From positions 15,249,307 to 15,313,306 of the forward strand of contig NC_134031.1 in assembly GCF_964204645.1 (NCBI RefSeq): a stretch of 64,000 bases of DNA. The letters are read 5' to 3'. The notes below the pieces were generated by a model. It was not told the origin of the DNA. It worked only from the letters and a program-made list of their open reading frames with translations, and searched no databases. This document shows positions 11,101 to 21,369 of the stretch, piece after piece. The first letter of the stretch is position 1. Each line of letters begins with the position of its first letter. This stretch comes from Tubulanus polymorphus. Lineage: Eukaryota > Nemertea > Palaeonemertea > Tubulaniformes > Tubulanidae. Both the position numbers and the translations under genes were made by a program.

Positions 11101-11884
11101 GGTTAATAGGAGGTTAACGGATACTTCTAAGAAGGAGGTTATGGTAGCTTACTGAGGAGGTCGTTAACGGTATCTTACTGCAGAGGAGGTTAACAGTATT
11201 TTCTTTAGGAGGTTAGCGGTTAGCTTACTTAGTCGGAGGTGGTTAATTGTATCTTATTCAGGAGGTGGTCAACGATATCTTACTGAGGAGGAGGTTAATG
11301 GTATCTTATTTAAGAGCAGTTTAACGGTAACTTATTTTAGGAGGTGGTTTACTACGCTAACTTTCTTAGGAAGTTAATGGTAACTTACTTAGGAGCGGGT
11401 TAACAGTGACTAACTTAGGAGCGGGTAAACAGTGACTTACTTAGGAGCAAGTAAACAGTGACAGCAGGTTTACGGTAACTTACTTAGGAACGGGTTAACG
11501 GTAACTTACTTAGGAGCAGGTACTGTATCAATCTCTTTATTTACAGTAACTTACTTAGGAGGAGGTTAATGGTAACTTACTTAGGAGCAGGTAAACAGTA
11601 ACTTACTTAGCAGCAGGTTAACGGTAACTTACTTAGGAGCGGGTTAACAGTAACTTAGGAGCAGGTTAACGGTAACTTAGGAGCAGGTTAATGGTAACTT
11701 ACTTAGGAGTAGGTAAACAGTGACTTACTTAGCAGCAGGTTAACGGTAACTTACTTAGGAGCGGGTTAATGGTAACTTACTTAGGAGGAGGTGGTACTGT
11801 ATCAATCTCTTTATTTACGGTAACTATACCAGTTCTATCATCAATGTCGTACGCGAATGATTTAAACGTCTTTTTCTCTTTCAT
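2171..11884 (-). CDS. KCNT: Slo2/KCNT-type sodium-activated potassium channel, partial (C-terminus off left edge)
   Basis: Forms a K+ channel in the plasma membrane; vertebrate family members are opened by intracellular Na+. I see 16 exons in consistent phase: 11781-11884, 9491-9570, 9307-9412, 9118-9195, 8215-8323, 7308-7382, 6894-6977, 4891-4985, 4295-4478, 4054-4218, 3703-3839, 3561-3624, 3370-3478, 3188-3296, 2502-2651 and 2171-2415, about 631 codons. In order they encode a short N-terminus, the Slo2 motifs [14 protein letters not shown] and [16 protein letters not shown] (S1), S2 ending AYLSYK, S3, S4-S5 ([18 protein letters not shown]), S5, the pore with TVGYGD (about residues 274-279), S6, [21 protein letters not shown] at the RCK1 start, [39 protein letters not shown] and [12 protein letters not shown]. 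The S4 segment lacks the dense arginines of voltage-gated channels, as in Slo2. The chosen start (ATG at 11884) is the only Met before the conserved part in that exon; the exon is open upstream to its acceptor, so more N-terminal exons are possible. RCK2 and the C-terminus lie left of the window. Confidence 0.93.
2700..3215. repeat. 35-bp minisatellite containing exon end and splice donor
   Basis: About 14 units of 35 bp. On the minus (transcribed) strand each unit reads CTCCTTCATACATCCAGGGG, then TCA^GTAAGTACATTA. The unit nearest the exon (about 3181-3215) is the real 3' end and donor of the KCNT exon 3188-3296. By my reading about eight of the intronic copies keep GTAAGT and four have a mutated GT (TTAAGT or ATAAGT). 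Copies become less regular away from the exon, with a truncated one near 2719. Confidence 0.95.
3188..3296 (-). CDS. KCNT: KCNT RCK1 exon with amplified splice sites on both sides
   Basis: This 109-nt exon encodes [17 protein letters not shown] and [12 protein letters not shown]. Its end CCAGGGGCCA^GTAAGTACAT joins the next exon (G-GAA-GGT-CAG) to give [16 protein letters not shown], in agreement with the Slo2 family. The 35-bp minisatellite downstream (2700-3187) repeats this exon end and donor. The acceptor side (3297-3360) carries three similar TTTATAG acceptor blocks spaced about 26 bp apart. Skipping the true donor meets an immediate in-frame TAA (CAG-TAA). Confidence 0.9.
3297..3365. 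repeat. Triplicated 3' splice-site block upstream of KCNT exon
   Basis: Read on the minus strand, the blocks ATCTATTTATAGAACGCC, ATCTGTTTATAGGACGCTG and ATCTATTTATAGAACATTG follow each other at about 26-bp spacing. Only the last joins the exon in the correct phase. The intron here is tiny, between the donor at 3370/3369 and the acceptor at 3297, so the decoys fill it. Confidence 0.75.
3845..4000. repeat. AATC/AATA-type microsatellite in KCNT intron
   Basis: Interrupted tetranucleotide tract (AATCAATCAATC..., AATAAATA...) between the KCNT exons at 3703-3839 and 4054-4218. A very similar tract occurs in the DOK gene at 52240-52545. Confidence 0.85.
4295..4478 (-). CDS. KCNT: KCNT pore-S6 exon
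   Basis: This 184-nt exon encodes the turret, pore helix, selectivity filter TVGYGD and the S6 helix ([14 protein letters not shown]). It starts after TTTGTATTAG and ends ACGCAG^GTGAGT. The phrase [10 protein letters not shown] after the filter matches the Slo2 pattern TPKIWPS rather than Slo1 or Kv channels, which is the strongest single piece of evidence for the family assignment. Confidence 0.93.
4540..4880. repeat. 25-bp minisatellite (ACATGTTCATGTCACATGTATA type)
   Basis: About nine units of 25 bp lie in the short intron between the KCNT exons at 4891-4985 and 4295-4478. The unit is rich in ACATGT and CATG palindromes. A diverged flank of about 70 bp (AATACACA..TTACATT..ATATC..AACAC.TTGCTACATG) is present at both ends (4491-4560 and 4805-4875), so the array appears to have arisen inside a duplicated segment. 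It begins about 10 nt beyond the donor at 4891/4890. Confidence 0.85.
5150..6250. repeat. 37-bp minisatellite with acceptor-like pyrimidine tract
   Basis: About 30 units of 35-37 bp on the plus strand (GAGGTCACGTGTTCTGTGGT, then AGGGGTAAGAGGAAACC). Read on the KCNT strand each unit contains TTTCCTCTTACCCCTACCACAG broken by few changes, i.e. a polypyrimidine run followed by AG like a 3' splice site. Open frames running through the array (for example 5482-5814 minus and 5859-6155 plus) are a by-product of the unit and are not genes. Confidence 0.9.
7010..7320. repeat. Compound minisatellite repeating a KCNT splice donor
   Basis: On the minus strand the real exon end is TTAGTAACT^GTAAGTACTTT (donor at 7308/7307). 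Downstream, at least six blocks of the form TTAGTTACA^GTAAGTACTTT follow, with variants GTTAGT, GTAGGT, GTAAGG and GTATGT. They alternate with CACAAAAAGTTACAAG and ACAATTGTTTACAG segments in a higher-order repeat of about 115 bp. Confidence 0.9.
7800..8045. mobile_element. Degenerate MITE-like sequence in KCNT intron
   Basis: Contains GACAGATCCAGGGGGTTCCG at its left end, TTTGACATAGAAAGTGC/TTTGATGTTAAGTGCCC style internal repeats, and GGATCCAGCACTG at the right. The left end resembles other dispersed copies of a (C)AGG.GCGGATCCAGG-ended element in this window. No transposase is visible. Confidence 0.4.
8365..9112. repeat. G-rich minisatellite (GGGGAGGGAAGTAGA)n
   Basis: About 45 irregular units of 10-15 bp built from GGGGAG, GGAAGTAGA and GGGAGTAGC. 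It fills the intron between the KCNT exons at 9118-9195 and 8215-8323. The G-rich strand is the template strand of KCNT, so the pre-mRNA is pyrimidine-rich here. The long open frame across it (8216-9319 minus) is simple-sequence translation that also overlaps two real exons out of frame. Confidence 0.95.
9755..10545. repeat. 20-21-bp minisatellite (GGATATATCTCGATTTCTCCC)
   Basis: Two related halves. The left half uses ACCTGGATATATCATAATTAC units and the right half CCCGGATATATCTCGATTTCT units, about 37 units in all. It lies in KCNT intron 1 between the exons at 11781 and 9570. Open frames on both strands are repeat by-products. Confidence 0.92.
11010..11790. repeat. 26-bp minisatellite repeating the KCNT exon-1 end and donor
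   Basis: On the minus strand the unit is ACCTGCTCCTAA^GTAAGTTACC plus GTTA. The real exon end CCACCTCCTCCTAA^GTAAGTTACC is at 11781/11780. Copies are regular close to the exon and decay towards 11010. At about 11501-11552 one unit is extended into a longer partial copy of the exon (see separate entry). Confidence 0.92.
11511..11552 (-). pseudogene. Ghost copy of the KCNT exon-1 3' end inside the array
   Basis: The segment on the minus strand contains GTAAATAAAGAGATTGATAC then AGTACCTGCTCCTAA^GTAAGT. This matches the true exon tail ([13 protein letters not shown]) with a 3-bp deletion and one or two substitutions, giving [12 protein letters not shown]. It ends in an intact GTAAGTTA donor. It lacks an evident acceptor of its own, so I class it as a duplicated exon fragment. 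Confidence 0.85.
11781..11884 (-). CDS. KCNT: KCNT first recognised coding exon
   Basis: Acceptor TTTGCAG precedes position 11895, the putative ATG is at 11884-11882, and the donor is CCTCCTAA^GTAAGTTA at 11781/11780. The exon ends in phase 2 and joins the next exon (starting A-GTC) to give [20 protein letters not shown], which runs directly into the conserved Slo2 N-terminal block. Inside it I read [17 protein letters not shown]. No in-frame stop lies between the acceptor and the ATG, so the ATG may be internal. The 3' tail of this exon is copied in the intron array on its downstream side (11010-11780). Confidence 0.7.
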
Positions 11885-12469
11885 TACAAAAATTACTGCA
11901 AATCAAAAATTCATTCTTCGCAATCGAAAACGAAACAAATATATCTCGAATTCTCACACGAAAAGCACCAAGCTTGCTGATACCACAGACGCGCAGACCC
12001 TGACGTTAACTCTGACCTCCCCGCACACAGTGAGTTATTTATAGTCTATAGCCTACCTTAGTCTCTCTCTCTACCCCTAATAAAACAGTATTCCTACAAA
12101 TCATCGAATCACCAGCTGTCTCCCCTCAAACTCCGAGGTATAACACATTCGATTCATCAATCTCAATCTCCGATCCCTCCTCCCCACTCCTCCCTTGTAA
12201 CACTTGTCAGATAACTGTTCAATTTGACACATCGATTCCGATGAAATGATGAATGATTTTCGAGAAGAAAGAGTCGACTTTTTAACAGATACATTTATAG
12301 ATTATTCATAAAATTGTAAACCTGAATCTATGCGATTGATAAAAAAAACCCATAAATTACAGCAGCAGAAGCAGCAGCAGAAGCCAGAGAAGAGCAATCA
12401 AAAACCAATCACATCTGGATTTAGCCTTACTTATCAGTTTCTTATCAGTAGTGTAGCCATACACAGACT

Positions 12470-13265
12470 AAAAGTGAACCAGCAGTAATGCCGAACCAGC
12501 CATAACGCTGAACCAGCCATAACGCTGAACCAGCGGTAACACTGAACTAGTGGTAACATTGAACCAGCGGTAACACTGAACTAGTGGTAAAATTGAACCA
12601 GCGGTAACACTGAACTAGTGGTAACGCTGAACCAGCGGTAATGTTGAACCAGCGGTAACATTGAACCAGCCATAACGCTGAACCAGCGGTAACACTGAAC
12701 CAGCCATAACGCTGAACCAGCGGTTACACTGAACTAGTGGTAACATTGAACCAGCGGTAACACTGAACTAGTGGTAACGCTGAACCAGCGGTAATGTTGA
12801 ACCAGCGGTAACATTGAACCGGCGGTAACACTGAACTAATGTTAACGCTGAACCAGCGGTAATGTTGAACCAGCGGTAACATTGAACCGGCGGTAACACT
12901 GAACTAATGGTAACGCTGAACCAGCGGTAATGTTGAACCAGCGGTAACATTGAACCGGCGGTAACACTGAACTAATGTTAACGCTGAACCAGCGGTAATG
13001 TTGAACCAGCGGTAACATTGAACCAGCGGTAACACTGAACTAATGGTAACGCTGAACCAGCGGTAATGTTGAACCAGCGGTAACATTGAACCAGCAGTAA
13101 CATTGAACCAGTGGCAATGTTGAACCCGAAGTAACATTGAACCAGCGGTAACGTTGAACCAGCGGTAACGTTGAACCAGCGGTAACGTTGAACCAGCGGT
13201 AACGTTGAACCAGCGGTAACGTTGAACCAGTAGTAACATTGAGCCAGCAATAAGGTTACTCAAAG
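12470..13265. repeat. 18-bp minisatellite (TTGAACCAGCGGTAACAC)
   Basis: About 43 units of 18 bp (variants CTGAACCAGCGGTAACG, TTGAACCGGCGGTAACA, CTGAACTAGTGGTAACA), organised in higher-order blocks of several units (for example 12780-13080). It lies upstream of the first recognised KCNT coding exon. Open minus-strand frames here are repeat translations. Confidence 0.95.
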
Positions 13266-15330
13266 GTTACTGGCCAAACCCCTCAATATCTGTTACCAGG
13301 GTAACAGATTGTACTATTGAGACGATTCATTTTTACCGATAAAAATCATATTTTTAACATCGGATCAATTCTCACCATTCATTCATATTTCTATCAACGA
13401 AATGTGTCGATATGCCGGGCAATAATAGCACTCGGTTTCCATGGCAACTGGATTAAAACGGACAAACTTAAAAAGTGCATGAGAGAGAAGAGAGAGAATA
13501 TCGAGGTTTTTAATAATGACGAACTGAATGAATCAAAGCTGACAGGAGGAAGGAGGTGTATAGACCAGACTGTAACCCCTCGGGTGGCCGGCCAGGGGAG
13601 GCACGGGTTGGGGGTATAACCCGGTATGATAGGTCGAACGCATAGCTAGCAGCAATGTAACCATGGTTACAGTATCTTAGCTAATCGTGTTGTGTTTGTT
13701 TTTTATTGTGTTGTATGTATTGAGTGGCGAGAGTGAGTGGTGAGAGTGGTATTAAGAGTGAATGGTAAGAAAGAGTACAGCGGTGCCCGGGACTATCCGA
13801 GGAGTGGGAAGCCGGTACAGCAGTGCCCCACGGGGGTGCCCGGAACACGTAAGTGGTGTCCTAGGACTCGGAAGCCGGTGTTAGCAATTCTGAATTATTC
13901 ATTTTGATTCATGTTTAATCTATGACATTAAATCTATTTGATTCTGTACAACATGAGAAACTTTTAATTGTAATTTGTCAATAGCGTGCGCTTAGTACGT
14001 AACAGACGAACCCTTGGGGAGAGCCCTCTAACCACCAGGTGTCTCTGTAGAGAATAATTAATTACGACTTAAGTAATAAAACTGTGGTTTATGTTTACAT
14101 GAAACTTGTTACATTTTACATCATTTGTATTCATGCGAATGAAGGCAGCACGCACCAGCAGCATCAGCACCAGCAGCATCAGCGTCAGTGTCAGCAGCGC
14201 ATAGTGTCACACACAACTCCTAGCACTAGGAGACTAATAACAGCAGCCCCCTACCTCATAGACTACCCCCTCATTCCCTCTCACCCCTCAAAGACTACTC
14301 CCCTCGCCCCTCACAGACTACTCCCCTCGCCTCTCACAGACTATGACCCTCACCCCTCATAGAAACTAACCCCTCATTCCCGCAGAGACTACCCCTCACC
14401 CTTCAGACTCACCTCAGCCCTCAGAGACAAAGCCCCTCCCCCCTCATAGATTCCCCTTCATTCCTTCATAGAGACAAACCCCTCATTCCCCCAATGATTA
14501 TTAGACACCTCATTATGATGTCGAACGTGAATCTGAAGCAACTGCAGCGAAACATGTTTTGAAAACACGGCTGCAAGTTTCCACTTCAACACGTTTTACT
14601 TGAAATTGCTTTTAACCTCTCTCCCTCTCCTCTCACTGCTCTTTCTCCCCCTCTCTTTCTTTCTCTGCTATCTCTCTCTCTCTCTTCTCACTGTTCTATC
14701 TCTCTCTCTCTTCCTCCTCTCACTGCTCTCTTCTCTCCCTCTCTCTCTCTCTTCTCACTGCTCTATCTCCCTCTCTCTTCTCACTGGTCTCTTCTCTCCC
14801 TCTCTCTCTCTCTCTTCTCACTGTTCTATCTCTCTCTCTCTTCCTCCTCTCACTGCTCTCTTCTCTCCCTCTCTCTCTCTCTTCTCACTGCTCTATCTAA
14901 TTGATATAAAATGCGACCATTCTTGAAATAAAGGAAGAAACCAACGAATATAATTGATTCATGCTTGTTTTCTTGCATCGCCTCAAGAAGGAGATAATGT
15001 GCTCGGCCGTAGCGGTAGCTGTAGCTGCTGCTTCTGATTGTTGTACACTAAAAATATGTGATTTCGATCATTTTTTAGCAATAAAAACTATGAAAACTTT
15101 TACACGATTGATTTTGATATGAAGAAAGATGATTGTTCCTACAAATGTGGGGAGGTGTAGCTGGATGGAGGAGCACCGTTAACAAGCGTTTGACGTTAAT
15201 CAATAAGTGCAACTGTTGGAACAGTTGCTATTAGCGATAAACATTGTTAATTATCATGAACAATTAACTAATGAAACGCAACATTTAACTTTAATTTCAC
15301 TCGATCAAAACATCAGAGCTTCACATGTAA
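13266..15330. other. Gene-free stretch
   Basis: No exon recognised. It contains C-rich CCCCTCA.AGACTA repeats at 14270-14500 and a long CT-rich tract at 14610-14905 whose leucine/serine-rich open frame is low complexity. Near 14530-14590 lies a phrase (GCAGCGAAACATGTTTTGAAAA) resembling the GAAACGTT-type dispersed repeats seen elsewhere in the window. Confidence 0.6.
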
Positions 15331-16035
15331 CCTGCTCAAAACGGCGAGGTTTTCTCACAGAATGAACCCTTCAATTACTGAAATAGAACCTGCTCAAAAC
15401 AGCGAGGTTTATCACAGAATGAACCCTTCAATTACTGAAAAAGAACCTGCTCAAAACAGCGAGGTTCATCACAGAATGAACCCTTCAATTACTGAAATAT
15501 AAACTGCTCAAAACAGCGAGGTTCATCACAGAATGAACCCTTCAAGTACTGAAATATAAACTGCTCAAAACAGCGAGGTTCACCACAGAATGAACCCTTC
15601 AATTAATGAAATATAAATTGCTCATAATAGCGAAGTTCATCACAGAATGAACCCTTCAATTACTGAAATATAAACTGCTCAAAACAGCGAGGTTCATCAC
15701 AGAATGAACCCTTCAACTACTGAAATATAAACTGCTCAAAACAGTGAGGTTCACCACAGAATGAACCCTTCAAGTACTGAAATATAAACTGCTCAAAACA
15801 GCGAGGTTCACCACAGAATGAACCCTTCAATTAATGAAATATAAATTGCTCATAATAGCGAGGTTCATCACAGAATGAACCCTTCAATTGCCCCAGTAGA
15901 AACCGCTCAATATAGTGAGGTTCATCGCAGAATGAACCCTTCAAAAATGAAACCTTCAATTACTGCTGTAGAACCCACTCAAAATAATGAGGTTCATCAC
16001 AGAGTGAACCCTTTAAGAATAAATAAACCCTTCAA
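15330..16035. repeat. 57-bp minisatellite (CTGCTCAAAACAGCGAGGTT unit)
   Basis: About 12 units of roughly 57 bp combining ACTGCTCAAAACAGCGAGG, TTCATCACAGAATGAACCC and TTCAATTACTGAAATATA. It ends in degenerate copies near 16000. A short ATG-repeat (GATGATGAT...) follows at 16200-16230. Confidence 0.92.
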
Positions 16036-16199
16036 TTCCTGCAGTAGAACCCAGTGTATAATGCTGTCATTGAGAAGTGTATCGGAATGCAATTTGGGTG
16101 TTGTCAGTTTAAAACCATTACAAATTGCTAACTACGGAATATTTAAACATACGCAATATAAAACTCTTCATGTGAAATAAGATCAAAGAATAAACACGC

Positions 16200-16230
<31 letters not shown>

Positions 16231-17389
16231 AGCCTAGAGACCCTTAAAACCATAAAACCCTCTCAGGGACCCTCACTTAACTATACAGCAGTACATCTAT
16301 GTACTTCAAGTTAGAGGAAAAATATAGATTATTTTTTTTTCTATCAACCCGACATGAATCGATAAACAGTTCCATCTCTCTCCTCTCACTGTATCTATCC
16401 TTGAGGGGGAATTTAAGGTTTATTTTTACAAACAGCGATCTCGGATTTCAAAACCTTAAACCGCACAAAAAATCCAATTTCATATTTCACAGACAGACAG
16501 ACAGGGAGATGGTGCCAGGGTCCGGTAAAGGGTGGAGTTATTCGTTCTAGAATACACCAAAACCTGCTCTACCCTCTTTCCCCGCTCACTACCTCTCTAA
16601 CCCTCCACCCCCTCCCACCTGTATAAAGCCTAAATACGCAAGCCTTATATTTGTTCACCTAAAATTCGGCGATATAAAGTTCATTAACACTAGAAATAAA
16701 CATTCATCGATTTATCGTTGCTCTAAAATATACTGCTTTTACTGATGGAAAAACTGCACGAATTTTTTTAAACAAATCTCTATCAAACCCAGATCGAGGG
16801 GGAGGGATGGCGGTGATGGGTAATCAGGAGTTTGATTAGAAACTTGAAACTATAACCGGTATTGTCACTACACTTGACTGATCGCCGCAACTGAACAATC
16901 ATCACGCTAACCACAATCACCACGCTGACCCGACAAACTTACTAACTCAATCAGCGTGGATGGTTTAGCAAGGTTAGGAAGCGAGAGGCCCAGGTTCAAA
17001 TTGCGGAGGGACTCGGGTATCGGGTTACTTAGGGTTATAGATCACCTATGCTTAGGGTTAGACTTCACGATGAAATATTTTCCAGATCTAATTATACTAC
17101 ATCAAATATTCAAAGATTCACCCTTGAAATCTTCCTGGCTATTGGACTATAGACAAACATTCCAAAACACTCACGATTTACATATTCCTAACTTCACGTT
17201 CATCTCATTAAATTTAAACTGTTGTTTCGTTTAAATTGAGTCATCGTTTATCTCTCCAACCTGGGACCTCATCATGCAGCGACGACAACGCTTTTCTCTC
17301 TAACCCGGGACCTCAAAGGGGTGGTTCTTGGAAAACTAAGAGGCCGCCGTCCAGGAGAAAAGAAAAGTCATTTTTGGAAAAAGCCTAAC

Positions 17390-17773
17390 CCGGCACACAT
17401 CTTTGTGATTGATCGTATGATTGCTGCATCGCATGGTTTTATCGCATCATCGTAAAGGTATGCGGTGGCATCCGGAGCCGATTTCATCGCTTCATCGCAA
17501 CAAATCAAACATGATATTTTCGCATGCGATTTTTCCGTGCGATAAAAATCGTAAAGGCGTGCGTGCGGGCTACGCTGCCGATGTTCTGGACTAAAAATTT
17601 TCAGTAGCCAATCAGAATTAAGGTTGGAGCAGTCACATGATGCTCAAAATGGCGGCTCAGTCACGTGATTGAATCCAACTAGAGGCCCTCATAAAAATTG
17701 CTATGCGGGGATGATGCGATTCTAATCATGTCATCGCATGTAATGACACGATGATCGCAAAGGTGTGTGCCGG
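17390..17773. mobile_element. MITE with inverted CCGGCACACA ends
   Basis: Left end CCGGCACACATCTTTGTGAT and the inverted right end CCGGCACACACCTTTGCGAT form terminal inverted repeats over about 25 bp. Internal ATCGCA/TGCGAT motifs recur. No coding capacity. Confidence 0.7.
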
Positions 17774-18279
17774 CTTTACTAGAAGGTCCAACCTAGATAT
17801 TTTTTGATAAGTATATCCAAAAATATGCAATTTCCGAAATAATGGAGTTAAAGAGCTCAAAATTACAGGTTTTAGCCATCTTTGAATTGACGAGGTCTGG
17901 ACCCCTGCAACCATCCCCTATATCCGCCCCTGCCTCACGATGACCTTACTAATGACCTCATCTCCCACATTCCAATCTTCAAACTCTCTCACCGTCTCAG
18001 CTCAGATCCAGTCGACTCAATTTTCTCATTCATTTGAAACCGGAGCATGAAAAACATAATGATACTAACAGATAATCTCGTGTGTATGTTAAACCCGGTG
18101 TATACAAGTTGTATCATACACGCTACTCTAGGTGTGCCCGTTATACTCCGGGAATAGAATACCTCTCCGTTCGTTCGCTGCTGCAGCCAGAATACTTCAA
18201 CTACTACTGAACCCTCACGAAAATAAAAACCACCGCCGGCAAATAACAGCGTTAATAAGTCGCTAAACGCAACAATAAA

Positions 18280-18728
18280 CGGGCGGATCCAGGATTTTGG
18301 ATGAGGGTTAGACATCGGGCGTAGCCTGATCGTGGAAGCACCCCTCCCTGGGGGGTTGGTGGTCTTGGGGCCCTACCCCGGAATATTTTGAAATATGGGA
18401 TGCTGTTTATGCGATTTCCAGGTATCTGAGGACAAAATCCGAGGATTAGGACTCTTACTTTCTTTTCAAGATTTCATGTGCGAATACCCTGAATCCTCTT
18501 AGGGGGGCCCTACCCCAGAAAATTTTGAAATACAGGATATCGTTTTGATTACGATTTCCATGTACCTGCATTAGAGGAAAAATCCAAGGTTTAGGCCACT
18601 TACTAATACTTGCTTTTCAAGATTGCCGGCACGAAAATCTGTCATTTTCAAAACGCATGTCAGCGAAAATAAAGGTGGGGGGGGGTATTATTGTATAACT
18701 GGTTCGCCCCCTCCTAAATTCACCCCTG
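18280..18728. mobile_element. Non-autonomous element, GGGCGGATCCAGG-type ends
   Basis: Starts GGGCGGATCCAGGATTTTGG and ends with CCCCCTCCTAAATTCACCCCTGA, a degenerate inverted version. Internally two copies of GGGGCCCTACCCC..AA.ATTTTGAAATA lie about 130 bp apart. Related ends occur at 43526-43777 and 63436-63672. Confidence 0.55.
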
Positions 18729-18889
18729 ACTATTAATCATGAATATCTTAAGAGGTTTAAACTTGAACTGAGCACAGAGTATCAGCGGAGTATCTGTGAG
18801 TATCAGCAGAGTATCTGTGAGTATCAGCAAAACAAGAGCTTTTCAAACACGAGAAACACTCGCGCGCCATCGCACACATGCAAACACAC

Positions 18890-19700
18890 TTACCTAATTC
18901 GAGGATTAGAAAAAAATACAAATAAATCCGGATATAAAAATAAAACCTGGCTCAAGATCGACGTGTATATAATCCGGCGAGAATAACGCTTTAATCCGAG
19001 ATTAAATTAACATCGAGATAACCGTCGAGATTTCGTCGTTCGAACGGCCCACGTCTCTAATCGCGACGCGAATGAATCCCGAATAGTTTCGCGACCCCGA
19101 CGAGTTCAACGTAATCCTCATTTATCGCTAGTTTTAATCCGACTTGTTGCGCGTGTTTTGGGCGAGTAAATAACTACAGTAATAGAATCGACTGCGTGTG
19201 TTTGTATATATACCGGTCTATGCTGCTGGGTAGTTTTACTCTTTTCTCCGTTTTCTGTTTATTATCGCCGGATGTTGATAAAATAACCGATAAATTCCGA
19301 ATATGAAAAAACTATGCCGCAAAAATAAAAAAAATCCGTAAATTTCGGTAATCGGTATTGGTCGATCGGTTGTCGATTATAATTGACCCGTTTTCTGCGA
19401 TGGATATAACGATGAATTTCGTTTTTTTTTTCCTACTTTTAAAATCCGAGTCGCCGTTGGATACGTGCGCGCGCGCAAAACACTTTACTTTATTCGCGGA
19501 TCAATCTGCGACGATGATAAGACATGAGTTTTATCACGCGGCGGTAAGAAGAGAGAGAGCGAGAGAGATCAGCGTGCTGCCGGCACCGAGCGAGAGAGCG
19601 CTGTGTTAGATGTATCAAACAGGTAACACACACACACAACACGCGATGAAACACCGACTGCCGCAGCCTGCTCCTCTCAACATCAATCAAATCTCTATCT
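18890..19700 (-). promoter_or_regulatory. CpG-rich segment with a donor, possible 5' UTR exon/promoter
   Basis: Much richer in CG dinucleotides than its surroundings (TCGACGTG, GTCGTTCGAACGG, TCGCGACGCG). On the minus strand it ends CGAATTAG^GTAAGTGTG at about 18897, a good donor with no open frame before it, as for a non-coding first exon. It is upstream of KCNT on the same strand, so it could be that gene's promoter and first exon; only transcript data could tell. Confidence 0.3.
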
Positions 19701-20199
19701 ATCTCTCCACAGCTCTCACCGAGATTAAATTAACTGTTAGATTAATTAATTATTTCACGATCACCATTGATTGTTTCGCTAATTGTTCTCTGTCAACTGA
19801 TAAAAATGATTGTCGATTAATCAGTCGCTACGGCAGTAGCAGCAGCAGCAGTAGCAGCAGCAGCAGCAGGGTGGACGGGCAGCTCTACTATACTCCTGGA
19901 ATAAACCTGTCTCTACCCTGTACTCCTCTGGAATGAACCTGTCTCTACCCTGTACTGTTGTTTCACTTTAAATGCATGCCGTATAAGCTTTATTGTTGAA
20001 TAGCAGCTGTTGCCTCGACCACTCGGGAACACACTCACAGAGTCAAACACTCACAGACTGCTGCCACGACCACTCGCTCCACTCACTCCACTCGTACTGC
20101 ATTTACACATCAGTAATTCAAATATAATGTCAACTCTATTCATTCAATATTGATATATATTAATATCGAGCAGTGTCTTTAATATTGACTCTTCATTTA

Positions 20200-20790
20200 G
20201 CTACACTAGAGACAATGAGATAGACAGTGAGATAGACAGTGAAAAAGCTACAGAGAGAAACAATAAGACAGACAGTGAGACAGACAGTGAAACAGTGAGA
20301 TAGATAGTGAGATACAGAGTGAAAAAGCCACGGAGAGAAACAGTAAGACAGACAGTGGGATAGACAGTGAGATAGACAGTGAAAAAGCTACAGAGAGAAA
20401 CAGTAAGACAGACAGTGAGACAGTGAGATAGATAGTGAGATACAGAGTGAAAATCCACGGAGAGAAACAGTAAGACAGACAGTGGGATAGACAGTGAGAT
20501 AGGCAGTGAGATAAACAGTGAATACACCACGGAGAGAATCAGTGAGACAGTGAGACAGACAGTGAAAAAGACAGTGAGACAGACATTGAGATAGACAGCA
20601 AGATAGATAATGAGATAGACTGTGAGATAGACAGTGAGACAGACATGGAAATAGACAGCGAGATAGACAGACAGTGAGATTAGACAGCGAGATAGTGAGA
20701 CAGACACGGAGATAGAACGTGACATATGGCGAGATAGACAGTGATACAATAACCGAGTTAGATTGAGATACAGTGAGACACAGTACGAAA
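20200..20790. repeat. GACAGTGAGATA-type interrupted repeat
   Basis: Purine-rich tract made of GATAGACAGTGAGA and AAAAAGCTACAGAGAGAAAC blocks, with a duplicated block of roughly 120 bp (20215-20330 and 20345-20460). The serine/leucine-rich minus-strand open frames are repeat translations, not a membrane protein. Confidence 0.9.
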
Positions 20791-21369
20791 GACAGTGTCA
20801 TTAGTGAGTTCAATGTAAAACCCTTAATGGCCATACATACATCAATATTACATGTACATCAATACTGTATACTCGAGAACCACTAGTCACAAGAGAGCCA
20901 GGGACTGCCAGGAACAAATTGCAGCAGGTAGGAGCATGTAGGAGCAACCAGGAGTAACCAGGAACAACCAACAATAGCCAGGGGCAGGTAGGAGCGTAGC
21001 CAGAGCAGCTAGACGCAGTTACTTAACTACAAAATTCCTCATCATTTTCCCAGCAGGTCAATTTCCTGCTGTTTTCTATTTAAATCAGCGTAAAATAGAA
21101 CGAAATTAGCGGGCCGAGCAACAGAGATCTGTTACTAGGCAACATAATACAATTGATATCCAGACGAGTAATCATTCATCGGCGTGGTAACAACAGAAGA
21201 GACATCTATGTATAAAAGCAATAACTAATCAAACAGCATCGCTCTGCTATCTATCAGATATACTCATTTCCATGACAACGTTCAGTTACAAGTTCAGTCA
21301 ATGTTAATAGCACCAGATGGCAGCAGTAGTATTAACTGCTGCAGCAATAAATATGAATAATTCAGCAAT

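Larger units (their letters stand above)
16036..20195. other. Gene-free stretch with MITEs and a possible promoter
   Basis: No protein-coding exon recognised. It holds a tRNA-like fragment near 16957-17010 (A-box-like TGGTTTAGCAAGG, B-box-like AGGTTCAAATTG), a MITE at 17390-17773, an element remnant at 18280-18728, and a CpG-rich segment at 18890-19700. Two AGC-type triplet runs lie near 19835-19870. Confidence 0.5.

Noticed and set aside
20201-20834. Apparent multi-helix membrane protein on the minus strand
   Set aside because: Low-complexity translation of GACAGTGAGATA repeats; overlapping frames look equally hydrophobic.
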